Positions 46,372 through 58,222 of a DNA stretch of 64,000 nucleotides are shown in pieces. A program made the translations under genes and the position numbers. Positions within the stretch are counted from its first letter, which is position 1. Each line of letters starts with the position of its first letter. The stretch is from NCBI GenBank assembly GCA_023159155.1, contig JAJNNX010000014.1, positions 682,001 through 746,000 on the forward strand. The letters are read 5' to 3'. The notes beneath the pieces were generated by a model. That model did not search any database, was not told where the DNA came from, and was given only the letters and a program-made list of their open reading frames with translations. This DNA is from Ustulina deusta (Eukaryota; Ascomycota; Sordariomycetes; Xylariales; Xylariaceae).

Positions 46372-47690
46372 ATTGATGAAATATGGAAGATTCGTCCGAA
46401 TGGTTAAAATAAGATTTCTCGTGGTATTGAGGGGTCTGGTTTTACCCTCAGTGGTGCTCGCGGTGAGGGAGGTTTGGCCGAGGGTGGGAAGGTACGAAGG
46501 ACGGTGTCTATATTGCCACGGTGGATGCCTGTCGATCAGTCTCCATCCTTCTCACCACTTCGCTTTTTCAGTCAATGCCACAGCAACCTCGACTGACCAT
46601 CGAGACCTAGGTAGCTATCAAGTGCAGGCCTGTGGATCGACTTCTATTGAGTCAGTCCATTGATACCCGCATGAAAGGGCACCGTGCGCTAGCCCCAGGC
46701 ACCAGGTACCGACCCACACAAGTAATGGGATAAATACCTCGCACCCTAGTTACCTAGGTAGATATCCCAGTTAGTTTTCTTCTACAACCATACTCAATAC
46801 AGACCCTCAGATCAGACCTAGTTGCATCAACGTGACTGGATCTGTAGAGGGACCGTATTAGAGGCACAGGCCTACCTACCCACAAATATAAGGCTGTGCC
46901 CCAACGCCCTTTCCGTTTCGGGAGCGAGTGACTGCCGCATTGCTCGCGCACGGTTGGTGAGGAAGGGGCGGGGCCGCATATATTGGTCTGTATGGCTAGG
47001 TCTGTATATCGCAGAAAACCTCCTGCCTCCCTTGCATGCACGCCTGCCCCGAAGGTGGCAGCGCGTGCTTAGGTATTCTTTCCCTTCAATGCATTAATGC
47101 TTTCTACCTATAGATCCCCTCGCACCTGACACTTCGCGCATCACCGTGGTGAGACTGATCCGTGGGGGAAGCTGTTGGTTCAAAGTTAAATATGTTAAGT
47201 TCGAATCCTATTGACGCTAGTCCCTGATTTTGGTCGTCGCTTCCTTGTCTATTGGAGTTTTTTATTGAATTGCTAATCCTTTACGATAAACATACTAGGT
47301 TAACCTACACAGTATTTCTTTTTTCCCCCCTATTACGCCGGGCTATAAGTGACCTTACGGAATCCTCTATGCTCGATCTTCACCTCGTTAGACGACGTAG
47401 TGCTGAGCAAAAACGAACAAAGAAAAACACGAGGGACGACGGAATTATCAACTTACGGAACTCTACTCTTGTCTGCCCGCGCATTTAGACATTTGCACGA
47501 AGCTTGCTGTGGAGACTCAAGGTTTAGTTTTGTAAGACGTCATTTTCAACAATAATAACCTTAACGCAAACTACTTAAGCGACCATCTATTACCCTCACG
47601 GTGGATTTCATCTCACCTACTCCATCTCTTTTGCACCATAAATATTCACCTTGCTCTACAACAAGACCTGACATTCACGAAAAGCAAGGA
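46372..47690. other. Intergenic, no gene seen
   Basis: Overlapping short frames on both strands (46346-46663, 46754-47097, 47252-47555) have no motifs. A TTCGAATCC box at about 47,200 recalls a tRNA T-loop but no cloverleaf surrounds it. Confidence 0.45.
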
Positions 47691-48410
47691 ATGGCGCCAC
47701 TACACGAAAAACATGGACCCCTGGATACCCACCAACTTTCTTACCTAATCGATGCCTTGAGTATTTCCCCAGCTATGAAGAATGAGGGCAGAACTGCTCT
47801 GCGAATAACACCAGGGGGGATTTTCGATTTTGCCAAGCCAGGTGAGAAAGGGCAAGTGGTGCCAAACCACGGTGGTATAAGTGGTGGGATGGCTAGCCAA
47901 AACGACGATATTCCGACAAGGGCGACTTCTCCTTCCATCTACACCCCGTCAACTACCGCAGCAACGAACTCTCCTGCCGTGACAAATCAGAACCTAGATA
48001 GAAACCAGAAAACACCATCACAAGCCGGCACCGCTCCACCAGAGCTTCCGCTTCCAGCGAAACTATCTCCCACGAACCCGGTTCCCACCGACAGCAGCCC
48101 CGAGCTACGCGGCCGCACCCCACTCCAACTGGCCGTTCTGCTCGGCAATTTTGAGATCGCCAAGTTTCTAGTGTCCAGGGGCTGCAATGTCAACACCGTG
48201 ACGGCAACAGGGCAGACGGTTCTCCACATTGCGGCAACGTGTGGCTACGCGCAGCTGGTCCGCTACCTGATACCATGCGGCGTTAATCTGAACCATCAAG
48301 ACGATGCGGGCAACACGGCGCTGCATTTGGCCGTGCTGAATCGCCACAACGGTATTGTGGAGATGCTCGTCCATTCCGGTGCCGAGATGGATATCACGAA
48401 TAAGTATTAG
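47691..48410 (+). CDS. Ankyrin-repeat protein, 239 aa
   Basis: A single-exon frame from ATG 47691 (an upstream GTG at 47601 is less likely). Residues 1 to ~135 are polar and Pro/Ser/Thr-rich (SPSIYTPSTTAATNSP), probably disordered. From ~140 come three ankyrin repeats: GRTPLQLAVLLGNFEIAKFL, GQTVLHIAATCGYAQLVRYL and GNTALHLAVLNRHNGIVEML, with the usual G-TPLH-A and N-loop spacing. The frame ends soon after the third repeat (MDITNKY). Ankyrin repeats mediate protein binding. The layout (disordered N-terminus, short repeat array) recalls IkappaB/Bcl-3-like fungal ankyrin proteins, but the partner is unknown. Confidence 0.85.
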   Translation: MAPLHEKHGPLDTHQLSYLIDALSISPAMKNEGRTALRITPGGIFDFAKPGEKGQVVPNHGGISGGMASQNDDIPTRATSPSIYTPSTTAATNSPAVTNQNLDRNQKTPSQAGTAPPELPLPAKLSPTNPVPTDSSPELRGRTPLQLAVLLGNFEIAKFLVSRGCNVNTVTATGQTVLHIAATCGYAQLVRYLIPCGVNLNHQDDAGNTALHLAVLNRHNGIVEMLVHSGAEMDITNKY

Positions 48411-50259
48411 TTAGGATGATTGGATGGTTAATTACTATTTATATGTCCTACCTCGGATAACCATCCCGGCCCGTTACATACGCAGTCAGTCTCGGGGCCA
48501 GATAGGTATTAGGCCTTCGGTGATGAGTGAGAAATACGAAGGGAGAAGGAATAGCTGGCTTCGGTTTAGGCTGGGTTAGGTTGTTGAAAGTAAACTGTGT
48601 CAAGGAGTCATTTTATTTCCTATGTTGTAGCTAGAACTTAGACCTTAGATTATCTGAATACACCTCTGGTGATCACACCTGGAATGTGCACTAGCCCCCT
48701 TCCTTCTATAGATCGCAACTCCACACCTCCGTGAGAGGGGCACCGCTGTCCTGATCATGCCTATAATGGGGCCTTCCGACTTGGCTCGTGAAGCTGATAA
48801 GCCCGACGCAATACTGCGGTCGGAACGTTGCTATATTAGTTCACGCAGTCAGGTTATCACGGCACTTACGAACCCTGAAAACCTCACTGGCAGTCGAGCA
48901 AAGACCAGAAAGGTCAGGATGATTCAATTTCGAAATTAAGAATGTATATAGAAGAAAGCAAGTGCGTGGTACAGTAAGATTGTTCTATAGTACTGTCTCA
49001 GGGGTATACTACTCCTGCCTATATACAGGCCTAATCGGCTTCCGAAGCGATTTGAAGGAGACGTATACCCTCACGAGCGTTCTAATTCCCGAGAGGGCGT
49101 ACATTGCTCTCCCGGAGCGTTTATACAGGTCCGACCACAGCCCCCGATGCTCATGTAGTGAATTCCCAGCAAAGCTAACAGGTGGGGAACTCCGGTGCAC
49201 GACCGACACCTGGAAACATTACACAGTGCGGTAACACACCATGCCACGATCGTGCGATAGAGCCCGAAGATATTACCTAGTGTTGTTGTAATACCGTCCG
49301 TGCTCCGTCGAAATTTCATATCGGCCGGTTCGGGGCTGCGGCAGATTAAACAGCTTTAAGCGTCCCCGACTACCCCCGAATATTTATATCGATGTGTCAT
49401 TGCTTATAATGGCTGGAGGCTTCGACGCCAAGCCGCACGCAGAGATCGCAGCGAGCGTCCGCATACTGGAATTCGTGCGCCGGCACATCGCACACAGGAA
49501 TCGCTCCCGGGAACACTCTGATCGTGCGCAGTGGGGTGCCCGTCCCCCGAGGCCCGCCAGAGTATCCACCAAGCGAAACATTGTCCGCGGCTCCACCTTG
49601 TCTGATTTGTTCCCGCCGTGTTACCGCGAGTCGGGTCGGACTGGATGGGATGTCTTGTCAGCGTGGCACATCGATCGTCATGCGATGACAGACAACAATC
49701 CAAGTAGAGAGATAGGGCTAGGTAAGTGGCTCGGTACTGAATCCCGACTACAGAGGCCTAGATAGTGCATTCTGTGTTCATCAAGGGTATACAGCTTTTG
49801 TAGTTCCAACACCGCCAGCCTGCCAACAACTGCTGCACATGGGGTGCACGTATGACGCTGTTCGCGGTTCGGTATCGAGCATTGTCCGACCATGACGTTT
49901 GTTTTGGTTAACGAATTGCTACTTAGGGTTGCTAAAGACAAGGAATAAATGGTCAGTCGGTGACCAGGTGCCACCGCGCGGAGTGACAAGCTCAAATGCT
50001 GGACATGGAGGAAGAGTTAGAATTGGTCCGGTTACGGAATCGTTGTAATGGTTGGTTGATGATAATGGGCTCTACCGGTGTCGCTGGAATGGAATTGGTG
50101 CATAGCAAATACTTCAAGAGTATGGAAGAGTGTTGGTTGTTACCGCAGATCGAGAGTGCTGGCCAGCGCGCAATATTTATATACCCAACTCGCACACCAT
50201 CCTTTACATGCCTACTAAAATTCTTGAATAGACTCAAAACAAGACAAAGTGCCGCCAAT
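48411..50259. other. Intergenic; one doubtful ORF
   Basis: An ATG-started 119-codon frame at 49409-49765 (+) begins MAGGFDAKPHAEIAASV and is Arg-rich later. It has no recognisable domain and overlaps open minus-strand frames, so it is not called. An in-frame upstream ATG at 49996 could extend the sulfotransferase-like gene but adds sequence unlike the family. Confidence 0.35.
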
Positions 50260-51511
50260 ATGCCACACGAAATTGATGCCATTCCAGCGCCAGCTCATGT
50301 AAAGCAAATGAAGCTAATTGTCTTGAGTGCGCCCAGGTTAGTAGTTCGCTTCAATGGGATTCGCGATTGGAATAATTGCCATCTGACCAAAGGTGTAGAA
50401 CTGGTACTCATGCCCTCTACGAAGCATTCATAGGGCTTGGGTACAAGCCATACCATATGGCAGAGGTTGTTAAAATCTTATTTTACCCTTTTAAATCGGC
50501 TAATAATTTGTTTGGTAAGGTAGTGGCTTCCGGCGCCCCTGCGATCAGGATTATGACGGATGCCATGAGGGCTGAGTTGTTTCATGAAGGGACGCCATGT
50601 GAGTAGACATGTTATCTTGAAACCACTTTCAAAGTGCAGAATACGAACTTAATAGATAGAAGCTGACATGGGCACGTAGATGGTAGGCAAGAGTTCGACA
50701 AGTGGTTCGCGGATTACGATGTAAGAAACCCAGAGATAGGATGGGCAATGAAATGCCTTATTGACCCCCCCAAGGTCATAATAGGAATGCCCTTCCTCAT
50801 GCTGCGGTCGGTTCTGAAGGCATACCCGGATGCAAAATTTCTTCTGACAGAAAGAGACCCTGAGAAATGGGCCAAGTCCTTCTTGAACTCGATCGGGATG
50901 GCTTCCGCACGCTTCAGCCACTTACCAATGTCGGTTTTCAAACACTTTGATAGCTTCGCATCGAGTATGGGTATCTTCGCTGGCCGACTGTTAAACTATT
51001 GGACAAATGGCCTCGGTGTATCGGACAACGGTCGTCAAGCTCTAGTCGAGAATTACAAGGCCTAGTGAGTGCTGCCGAGAGTTATCCAAGTCCGATGCTA
51101 GCTAACTGTAGACCAGTATTGCCGATGTGAAGCGGTTTGCGCCCCCGAAGCAGCTCAAGGTATTCAAATTAGAAGACGGATTCGGAGTGAGTACTCTGCT
51201 TTTTAACATTAGTGGCGGCAAGCACCTCGGTGAATATGAGCCACGAACACATAGGACCGACTTCAATTTATACAACGTAGTGGATACTAACCTCGATACT
51301 ATAGTGGAATGAATTGTGCTCGTATCTGGGTATACCGATCCCGGATATACCTTGGCCATCTTTGAACACACCAGAGGAATTCCATTCCCTAGCCGGACCA
51401 AAAATTCAAACAGCCATCAGCAAAGGAATAGCAGGCGTGACTACCATCACAGCTATTGTAGCAGTTGTTATATGGTATGGTAGGAAGAGTCTCTGGCCCT
51501 TGCTAGCATAG
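50260..51511 (+). CDS. Fungal sulfotransferase-like P-loop protein (PF17784 type), membrane-anchored
   Basis: Six exons (50260-50336, 50393-50598, 50680-50720, 50775-51064, 51117-51186, 51305-51511) join in frame to 296 aa. Start ATG 50260 lies in a good context. The first motif, LIVLSAPRCRTGTHALYEAF, is the 5'-phosphosulfate-binding (P-loop-like) segment split by intron 1. Then come VIIGMPFLMLRSV, LLTERDPEKWAKSF (the R-D-P 3'-phosphate region) and ENYKAYIADVKRFAP. The last ~35 residues include TTITAIVAVVIWYG, a C-terminal transmembrane helix, so it is probably tail-anchored with its active site in the cytosol. The family is widespread in ascomycetes and poorly characterised; transfer of sulfate is inferred from the fold, not shown. 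Confidence 0.85.
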
Positions 51512-52178
51512 CCACCCATACCGGGAGTGGTAATGCAATGCAATGTTTCATCATTTCAGATGGCAACGGTCAAGGACGCTTAGTACTGTGAACGGGGAGT
51601 GAATTGCATAGTTACATGGTTCCCACAATTGACCCTCTCTTACCAATGTGCAAGTATAAGGGACAAGATAGCGGTTTGAAGGAATCGGGTGAGAAAACTC
51701 CTTGTCCTTCTCGGAGTAAATAAAATGTATCTTCCCACCCGCCCCTTCAATGTAGAATATACTTGACCAAGGGTGAATGTAGTAGGCTAATACCGCTGAC
51801 GTTAGTCGATAACGCCCTCACAGTGTAGACTGAATGGTCTAGTGTTGTATTGAGTTGTAGAATGGATGGAGAACTAACACTGTTACCACTGTGTACAGGG
51901 CCCCTATATAGTGTATGTGACACACAGATTTAGGGGCGTAATACTGCTGAAACGTACCCCAACCATCCCGCGCCACTTTCAGTCAACCTCATGTGGGGCG
52001 AGGCAGACACTGCTAAGCCTAGCTTCTGTGTAACAGCTGATAATATGAGATATCGATAGGCTTAAATATGCGGTCATCTTCCCGTAGTTGCTGAGACCCT
52101 TACATGGTTCCCTCCCAAGATTTCTCTGTTCTCTTCGTCTCACTACACTCATACCGTTCATGCAAAAACACCCTAACA
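51512..52178. other. Intergenic, no gene seen
   Basis: 3' flank of the sulfotransferase-like gene and promoter of the membrane-protein gene. No ORF or RNA supported. Confidence 0.45.
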
Positions 52179-53769
52179 ATGTTCACAAACCGAGGGCAAA
52201 TAAACGCATCAACATTATCTCTAGACTTGTTGAGCATGGAACATCATCTGGAGGAAAATGACTCGGACCAGGATTCATCTCATTTCAAGACAGCAACTCC
52301 GCTTGTCGCCAAGCGCTATTTTCAATTTTATCACCAAGCAGTAGCAGACATTCGAGAGAGCCCTGTCAATCTCAGACTTTGGTTCTTATCCGCGCTATTT
52401 CTTACCGCAGTCCAGGTTGTTATCGGTAGATTAAGTGCATTCTCCGGATTCGAATACGGAAACTTCTGTACTGTTGACGGATCCTTCCGGCTTGGGTCCG
52501 AAACAGATCATTGGGCGATCTCGGATTTTTTCCAAGTCAATATTGCTACCGGAAACCTGACATTCACACAGGCGAAGGTTGTTGATACCATCTGGGGCTT
52601 CGTAAGACTTTAGCCCGCTTTGTTCTATGCCGCTTGGTTTCTTGGTAGTATCATGCCGGAGGAGCTAATGTTTGCTTCGCAGATAGTAGGTCGCGGCGGA
52701 CAAGCGATTTTGTCTCTCATAACATGGAAAGTGTTCGCTGAGTATGCGGCAATGTCTATGACTATTCGGCCCATCACATTCGCCACGTATCGCGTCTTGT
52801 TTGCTGACAATGGACCATCCATTTCCTCTACGGCAAGCTTGCTTCACGACTTCATTAAGTTCAAAGGTCTCGCGTCAAAGCTGGCTAGTACTTTTCTAAT
52901 TTACAGCATACTTTTTGCTTTGGCCTTGCCGACATTAGTTGGCAGTGCAACTGGCTATACTCCACTTAATCAAGCCTTTGTCCAAGCCTATAACGACAAC
53001 CTGGTGCCAGTTTCAAGCTTCAAGAAGAATGGGCAGGCTTATAAGCCAGACTTTCTTTGGGAATATTCCAATGAGACGTACCTACAGGTTATCATAGAGC
53101 AGCGAGGAGTCTGTGTACCGGTTAAAGATGTGAGTTGGGTCTAAATGCCGGTAGTATGAAAAGGATAGCCTGACATAGCTGCGTTGGTAGAGGTATCAGT
53201 GGGGGGCCTCATTCCTCCAGATATTCTTACTGCTCATATTTATCACAATTTGGACCATTGGCTGTCTTGCCTTGTTGCTCTCAAGCCACGCTCGCCACCA
53301 AGTTGCGAAAGACACCAAGGCCCCCAAAGGTTATCAAGCTCTGGGAATTCTTGTCGGGAGTATCGACGAGCAGCTAACGGACAGCAATGTCAACACGTCC
53401 ACAACCACGGATCAACAATTGAAAACTGTGATAAAGACGAAGCTAGCCGGTGGCTCTATGTCATTCAACGCACCGGCTCAAATAAACACATTTCGGCAAT
53501 GGTTTGCTAAGGAGCGGATATGGTTTATATGCTTGTGCGTGTGGGTGGCAAGCGCACTAGCGTTTGGCATAACTGTATCTGACAATGGGTTTTCCGAGTT
53601 TCTCTCCATTCCCTTCTTCTATTTATCTCTTGGTACTCTTTTTGCTATCATTGTTGGGCAGACTTCATGGAGCAGACTCTTTTTGGTTCTGTGTTGGGTA
53701 GTGCTGGGTGTAGGGATTACTTTGGGATACCTACTTATTCGACCATCAGAAGTGCTGAGCTATTATTAA
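52179..53769 (+). CDS. Polytopic membrane protein, function unknown
   Basis: Three exons (52179-52601, 52683-53129, 53191-53769) join in frame to about 482 aa. It is a fungal integral membrane protein I cannot assign a function to. The cytosolic N-terminus is acidic (EENDSDQDSS). Hydrophobic helices follow: LWFLSALFLTAVQVVIG, then VDTIWGFIVGRGGQAILSLI (a conserved-looking VGRGGQA segment), STFLIYSILFALALPTLVG, LQIFLLLIFITIWTIGCLAL after the second intron, and three near the C-terminus (FICLCVWVASALAFG, LSLGTLFAIIVG, LFLVLCWVVLGVGITLG). A lumenal loop carries NETYLQ and Cys residues. ATG at 52236 is an alternative start. No defect seen. Confidence 0.8.
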
Positions 53770-55527
53770 TACACTCTCGTTTGAAATGTTTGCAAAGATA
53801 AAAGGGGCGTGAAATGTGTGTGGTTTGAAAGATGGAGGCCTGGTTCTTAGTACGTTGGACATGTTTTTTTTTTTTTTTTTTTTTAAATCTCATTACACGC
53901 ATGGAGCCCCATGGGCTAAGGCGTGGTACCTAACCTCAAGATACATATGTTGGACATGTTTAGGTTTACCCCATTTCCGAAAGTTACATTGGCACTGTTG
54001 TGCAGCTGGCCGCTAGCTGCAACTAGCTTCCGTATGTAATTAATTTTAATCACGCAGGTATAGTAGATGGTAGGTTATATGCACACACAAATTAATTGCG
54101 GTCAGTAAGTCTCTATCGCCAGCTGGCATAGTAGATCAGATTAGAGACGATGATCGGCCTCGAGACCTGAAGACTACCTTTAAAGTCGGACGTTTCAAAC
54201 AACATCCGCATATCTATAATTAGCTCCACTGCATGGGGCGGTTCGGCTTTCGGGACTCAATCGTCATCAAAAACCTATGAGCTTAAGTAGACCTAACTAA
54301 GCCTGCAGGTCCTAATATGCATTTTGTTCCCGCTGCATGACGATCACCTAACTTAGGCGGCCCAGATAGCTACTCAAAAATACGTCCTTTTGCTACCGAT
54401 ATTTGGCGTTCAATGGCCTCTATATATCTGGCCATGCCTGAGTTGCGGAGAATGTTAAGATGAGACAGGATCCTGCAGCGGAAACTAGAGGTGGGCTGCT
54501 AGGGATATTAGGGGCAAGCGGGTGGAGGCGGAGCACAATCCAGGCTTGAAATCTTAATACCTTCAACCGTTAGTTATAACTTTTCATAGACGATGACTTC
54601 GCGAAGTCGACGCACTAATTTAAGTAAAAACTGACAAAGCAACAACTGGCACAGCATACTCATATATAGTCTGCTCAGGAACAAGCGCATTAACTACAGA
54701 TATCTGAGCATTTCAGGTAGGTCGTTGTCTAGGCAGCGAGTTCTCTAATGAATTACTATGGTGATGTCACGGAACAGAACTGCAGCACCATACCATAACA
54801 CTACCAAAAGATAGAACGTAGTCCAGTCGGGAACCTGACCTCGTCTGCAGTCTATATATGGGGACTGCGACAGGCGATTTCGGTTTTATTACCTCTCAAC
54901 CCCTGATATCAATATTAATGGTGCAATGTTGGTCACTAGCTTTGACGCACAAGGTTTCTTAGGATTCAGGAATGTCGACATTGATTATGAGAGTCACTCA
55001 TCATTAACTCAACCGAGCTCCCAAGGCTTCTCCATCTCTCACGCAAACCCTCTTCCTGTGTGCGCATCCCGGCCAACCTGGTAAGAATTAAACGCCTTAT
55101 CGAAACTTTAAAAGTCGTGTAGCTTACATCACATTCTTTCTTGGAACTTTAGCAGTATAGAAATTCGCCGGGTCAGGTAAGATCGACTGATGGTGAAAAA
55201 AAAAAAAAAAAAAAAAAGTGTGTTGTAGCGACAGTCGTAGTCCGTTTGTGCTCAAGTCCCCTTCCGCGGCCTGCCCCTACCTCGCCGTTTGACCCCCGGT
55301 TCAGCCTCATTAGCATTGGCATCTAAATTTCTTTTTCTTTAACGTCCCTCTATAGTTTAACTCTTGCCTGCATCAGTCTCTGAAGTAAAATTTGACTAGA
55401 GATAGCTCATGTTTTTATGTCCACTTGTTGTTTTTACGGAATTCTTAGCACTAATACGAAGGGGGGAATGGCTTAGACATTCGCAATCGAGAAACACTCG
55501 TGCTGTAGTACCTTCACAAAGTTAGTG
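53770..55527. other. Intergenic, no gene seen; T and A homopolymers
   Basis: Contains a T run near 53,863-53,884 and an A run near 55,196-55,217 but no ORF, RNA gene or recognisable repeat. It is one of the longest gene-free stretches outside the AT block; composition is normal and not RIP-like. Confidence 0.45.
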
Positions 55528-56454
55528 TTATAGTGCCACAGGAACTAGGCGCCAGCGACGTACCTGGCTTGCAGAAGCCCTTGCATTACTGCTATATTTT
55601 ACGAGTGACATGATGATGTCGCGAAATCCAACTTCGACGTCCGGTAACAGATCCTCCCGTTTTTGCCCCTCAAAGGTTTGATACATCTCGAAGGGTGGTG
55701 TTCTTAAATTCACAGCTTCCGGCCATGATTCACGAGTCGGACTTCCAATTGTTTTGAAAATACTCAGGATCAGGCCGAGTTGATTTCCGTCTTCGTGAGC
55801 AGGCCGCGATTCAAAGAGTGTTCTTGGGGGTGTTCGACAGCATTCGGCAAGCATAGTACCAGCTGCCCACATGTCGACAGCTGTACCGTACGCCGTATTT
55901 CCAAACAACGCTTCTGGTGAGCGATATGACCCTGTACCGATATCTAAGACTTTCTGATCTTCAGGTTCTGTAAGAGTTGATAGTTCGGGGTGCCACGCCG
56001 TGCCAAAGTCGGAAAGGAAAGCGGGCCCATCGGAAGACTCGAGTAGGACTGCGGAGGGCTTAATATCCCTATGTATGATGCCTTGACTGTGCAAATAATT
56101 GAGAGCTGTAAAAAGATCCCTAAAGTGCTTGATGATACAACCCCTAGAAATAGGACCACGTGCAATGAGGCTTTCGAGGCTTATTGGCATGTACGGGAAG
56201 GCAAGAACAAAGCGTTGTTCTTGGTCTCTAAAGGTCTCCAGCAACGGGATACACGGCTTCTTGAGTAGCCTGAGGATTGTGGCCTCTCGGAATGGATCAT
56301 GTGGCTCAATATTCCGAGTCTGCACGATAACTTTCAAGGCTACCGTTTTGGATCTGTAGACCTCAGCAGTCACTCCATCGCCAATATGTTCGCAGTCTCG
56401 GTAAGGCCCTATAGTGATGAGTGGGGAGTCTGATGCTTGACTTGCGGTATGCAA
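55528..56454 (-). CDS. Protein kinase, CAK/Csk1-like (CMGC group)
   Basis: A complete Ser/Thr kinase domain in one exon: glycine-rich loop EHIGDGVTAEVYRS, VALKV with the ATP-anchoring Lys, FREATILRLLKKP (C-helix Glu), catalytic loop HRDIKPSAVLL, DFGTAWH, activation segment with GTGSYRSPEALFG, and VDMWAAGTMLAE. It resembles fungal monomeric CDK-activating kinases (Csk1 type), which phosphorylate CDK T-loops in the nucleus. The catalytic-loop Asn is replaced (KPSAVLL instead of KPxNxLL), which is notable for activity. The open frame extends upstream to about 56,511 without an ATG, so the true start probably lies in an unrecognised 5' exon; the start given is arbitrary. Confidence 0.8.
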   Translation of the reverse strand: MHTASQASDSPLITIGPYRDCEHIGDGVTAEVYRSKTVALKVIVQTRNIEPHDPFREATILRLLKKPCIPLLETFRDQEQRFVLAFPYMPISLESLIARGPISRGCIIKHFRDLFTALNYLHSQGIIHRDIKPSAVLLESSDGPAFLSDFGTAWHPELSTLTEPEDQKVLDIGTGSYRSPEALFGNTAYGTAVDMWAAGTMLAECCRTPPRTLFESRPAHEDGNQLGLILSIFKTIGSPTRESWPEAVNLRTPPFEMYQTFEGQKREDLLPDVEVGFRDIIMSLVKYSSNARASASQVRRWRLVPVAL

Positions 56455-56511
56455 TTCCCCTACGTGCTCAAGTGAATTCGAGAACCTTGGCTGGGGCCCG
56501 ATTCGACACGC

Positions 56512-58210
56512 AGCCTCATAATCGTCCTATCTCGGGGTTAACGTGACTTGGATATAGGGGACAAGAGGAGGTTAAGTAGAGGTTACGCTCTTAAAGGAAG
56601 GTGAAATAAATAAGCATAGTAGGTGTCTTATTAGAGCCACGGGCAGCCTTACTCGTGATGTAGATGTTTTATAGGCCTCATTCTCAATGGAAAACGCATC
56701 CTTTTGTGCGTTAGCGGGCGGAACGCCTATTTGGGAAAGCGCATCTTTTCTGAAATGGACCATGAGCAACGGAACATAATGATCATCGAGGGAAATGTCT
56801 CGGCTGACATAGTTTGGATGGTATCGTAGCGATTGGTTGAGGTGAGCGACGCTCTCCAGTCCGACTGAGAAGTCATGCTGGCGCCTTACCAGTCTGGTAA
56901 GAACGCGAGGTTAATAAGGCCGAAGAGCGTAGACTTCCCACGGTTGAAGGTGAAGAGATGCCTACAGGGTGTACCCAATCCGTGGTACCCCGATGGTTTA
57001 CACACCAGATGGGAGCAATCAAGCGGTTTGGAAAGAGGGTCGCTGCTGACTCATCGTGGCGGCTCCTCACGCGGTTCTGCCTCGCCTGACCGCTCGGCGC
57101 AGCAAGGGAAAAGTGGGATACCGTGCAATTAGCACCGTTCAGAAGAAAAGCATCCGTCACATCGGAATGAATAGAGCAAGCAAGGGTAAGTCGACAGGTC
57201 TACTATACAGTCTATACTCAATCAACAAGCAGCAGCAACGAATGCAACCAAGTACCAATAACTCTACGAAATTTAATTTTCATTCACCATGCCTCTCGCT
57301 CGTCATCTCGATACTTTAATAGCCCTGCCAACATGGCTATCATAGATCCATTCTCGTTGTGCTTTCAATTACACTTTTATTCCCTTCCTATAATATAATA
57401 TTCGCAATACGATACCTGCCGCATACTCGAGATCTTTACCGACAACAGGATTCACATTAACCTCATGTCAACCATACCCCACCCCTCAACCCCAAGACTT
57501 CAACACCCACCCGTAGTTATCCCTTCATCTATCTCATTTCCCTCCTAACCCTAACTTCTCCTATTCGCCCCCCCTCCCCTGCCTCGCCGGATTCAGGCTT
57601 AGGCACCACGAAACCCAAGAGTCCCTCCACTTACAGAACACCTGGTGGTTGGGGGAGAACTGGTTAATATATTAATAAGGTTGCCGCCAAAAGGTGCGCA
57701 GCAAGCTCCGCCGCCTTGTTGTCGAGGGCGACATGCGCAAACTAGTGAATAACAAGGGCCGAACCACTTATAGCCCAGCGAAGCAGCCTCAAGTTCTTAT
57801 TACCTTCTGCCTCCATATCAGCGTGAGTGGTGAAAACTCTGGTGGGATACTTGACAGGAATATCAAAGATACACACCGTCACATCAATACAACCGTCACT
57901 AATTGAACCCTCGATTCGATTGACGCGCTTTATATGAAGAGCAGTCGGAAAGAGCAGAACCGGGTGGCTGGCAGGACCAGCCACGGTACGACTGTCACGA
58001 TAGTAAGAGCCTTCTGTATCCGTCCCTTTTCACGGAAGCGCACGGATCAAATCTATCTCCTAAGAAGAAGAACTCAGTTAAACAGCCAGGCCGATTCCTA
58101 ACAGAGACTGACGGGAGTCGAGAGTATAAGGTATGTGTGTGCGTCGAACCAATAGCCCGTTTCACAATCATTACGGACACTTCGCTCTATGCCTACGGCT
58201 ATGCCCACGG
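56512..58210. other. Intergenic, no gene seen
   Basis: Short frames on both strands (56572-56769 -, 56875-57160, 57694-57984, 57995-58180) have no family features. An ATG exon for the kinase may lie near 56,600-56,770 on the minus strand but could not be joined convincingly. Confidence 0.4.
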
Positions 58211-58222
58211 CTATGCCCATGG
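58187..58222. repeat. 12-bp tandem triplication covering the SDR stop codon
   Basis: CTATGCCTACGG, CTATGCCCACGG and CTATGCCCATGG are adjacent. On the minus strand each unit ends in TAG; the first unit met in translation supplies the last residues (PWA) and the stop of the SDR gene. Confidence 0.9.

Noticed and set aside
47185..47222. TTCGAATCC tRNA T-loop-like box
   Set aside because: Flanking bases do not form a stem and no D-arm or anticodon arm is visible.
49409..49765. 119-codon ORF upstream of the sulfotransferase-like gene
   Set aside because: No domain, Arg-rich, overlapped by open minus-strand frames; insufficient support.
49996..50259. N-terminal extension of the sulfotransferase-like protein
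   Set aside because: In frame from ATG 49996, but the added 88 residues do not look like the family, which usually starts just before the P-loop.
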